Assembly: GCF_003054965.1 (NCBI RefSeq) | Contig: NZ_MIES01000033.1 | Span: 930,001 to 994,000, forward strand | Origin: Saccharospirillum sp. MSK14-1 | GTDB taxonomy: Bacteria; Pseudomonadota; Gammaproteobacteria; Pseudomonadales; Natronospirillaceae | DNA: 64,000 nucleotides | Direction of reading: 5' to 3' | In this document: positions 63,662-64,000 of the stretch, piece after piece | How the letters are laid out: each line of letters begins with the position of its first letter | Numbering within the stretch: the stretch's first letter is position 1 | The notes under the pieces: model-generated | The model's input: only the letters and a program-made list of their open reading frames with translations | The model's database searches: none | What the model was told of the DNA's origin: nothing | Position numbers and translations under genes: made by a program

Positions 63662-64000
63662 ATGACCGCCACCGCGCATCGCTCATTTGAGCACATCGAA
63701 AGCCGTCGTATCGACTCACTGAACGTCACGCTGGAACACTATCGGCACCGCCAGACAGGCGCTGATCATTTCCACATCGCCAGTGATAACCCGGAAAATG
63801 TCTTTATGGTGGCGTTGCGCACCATGCCGACCGATTCCACCGGGGTCGCTCATATTCTGGAACATACCGCTCTGTGCGGCAGTGAAAAGTACCCGGTGCG
63901 CGATCCGTTTTTTATGATGACGCGGCGCTCGCTGAACACCTTTATGAACGCCATGACCAGCAGCGACTGGACAGCCTATCCGTTTGCCAGTGAAAACAGC
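63662..64000 (+). CDS. M16C zinc peptidase (presequence-protease type), N-terminal fragment
   Basis: 113 codons before the window ends. The inverted zinc motif HxxEH is at H64, E67, H68 (VAHILEHTALCGS), followed by YPVRDPFFMMTRRSLNTFMNAMTSSDWTAYPF, typical of the ~970-aa insulinase-like PreP/Cym1 family that degrades peptides. It is divergent from rapA across a 172-base gap. No signal peptide is evident. Confidence 0.9.
   Translation, partial: MTATAHRSFEHIESRRIDSLNVTLEHYRHRQTGADHFHIASDNPENVFMVALRTMPTDSTGVAHILEHTALCGSEKYPVRDPFFMMTRRSLNTFMNAMTSSDWTAYPFASENS

Overview
The window is chromosomal core DNA of a gammaproteobacterium. Gene content and order resemble the Pseudomonas/Oceanospirillales side of the class. 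Indicators are a monomeric NADP isocitrate dehydrogenase next to cspD/clpS/clpA, the run infA-bpt-aat-ftsK-lolA-rarA-crcB-serS-cysG, a ybiB-tusEBCD-yccA block, a PsrA-type TetR regulator, and FabV as enoyl-ACP reductase. This placement rests on family recognition and remembered synteny, not on a search. I saw no rRNA, tRNA, CRISPR array, prophage or insertion sequence. Genes are cut at both ends.

Layout. 1-8.6 kb is the accessory part: a 3' gene fragment, a secreted beta-helix protein, a membrane PQQ glucose dehydrogenase, a zinc-ribbon protein, a ParD-like protein overlapping a methionine aminopeptidase, a DUF2798 membrane protein, a GH114-type lipoprotein, a DUF1653 protein and a membrane-anchored coiled-coil protein. 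9-11.8 kb is topA. 11.9-24.8 kb is a TCA-cycle supercluster: gltA diverges from sdhCDAB-sucAB-lpd-sucCD, and both directions have recognisable sigma70-type promoters in the shared gap. 25-28.5 kb carries a TetR regulator with duplicated operators, two membrane proteins and an Atg22/UMF1-type MFS transporter. 28.7-32 kb has htpG, a YfaZ-like porin and two small conserved proteins.

32-37 kb is the leftward housekeeping operon nudJ-mnmA-hflD-purB-roxA. 37-41.6 kb has fabV, rluE and icd. 41.7-45.2 kb has cspD diverging from clpS-clpA. 45.3-47.2 kb has infA and the N-end-rule pair bpt/aat, which is apt because ClpS/ClpA recognise the leucylated or phenylalanylated N-termini those enzymes make. 47.3-54.8 kb is ftsK-lolA-rarA-crcB-serS-cysG. 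54.8-59.1 kb has a two-TM protein, an SDR enzyme, the ybiB-like/tusEBCD tRNA-thiolation operon (which pairs with mnmA at 36 kb) and a Bax-inhibitor-like membrane protein. 59.3-64 kb has psrA with a PsrA-type operator, a LiuC-like crotonase, rapA and the start of an M16C peptidase.

I found no large undescribed system. The features most worth a second look are: the ParD-like/methionine aminopeptidase overlap behind a strong palindrome; the twin TetR operators plus a 13-codon coupled leader ORF; interlocking inverted repeats at 32.04 kb that could form a pseudoknot; and several convergent genes whose coding ends overlap, in one case across a terminator.
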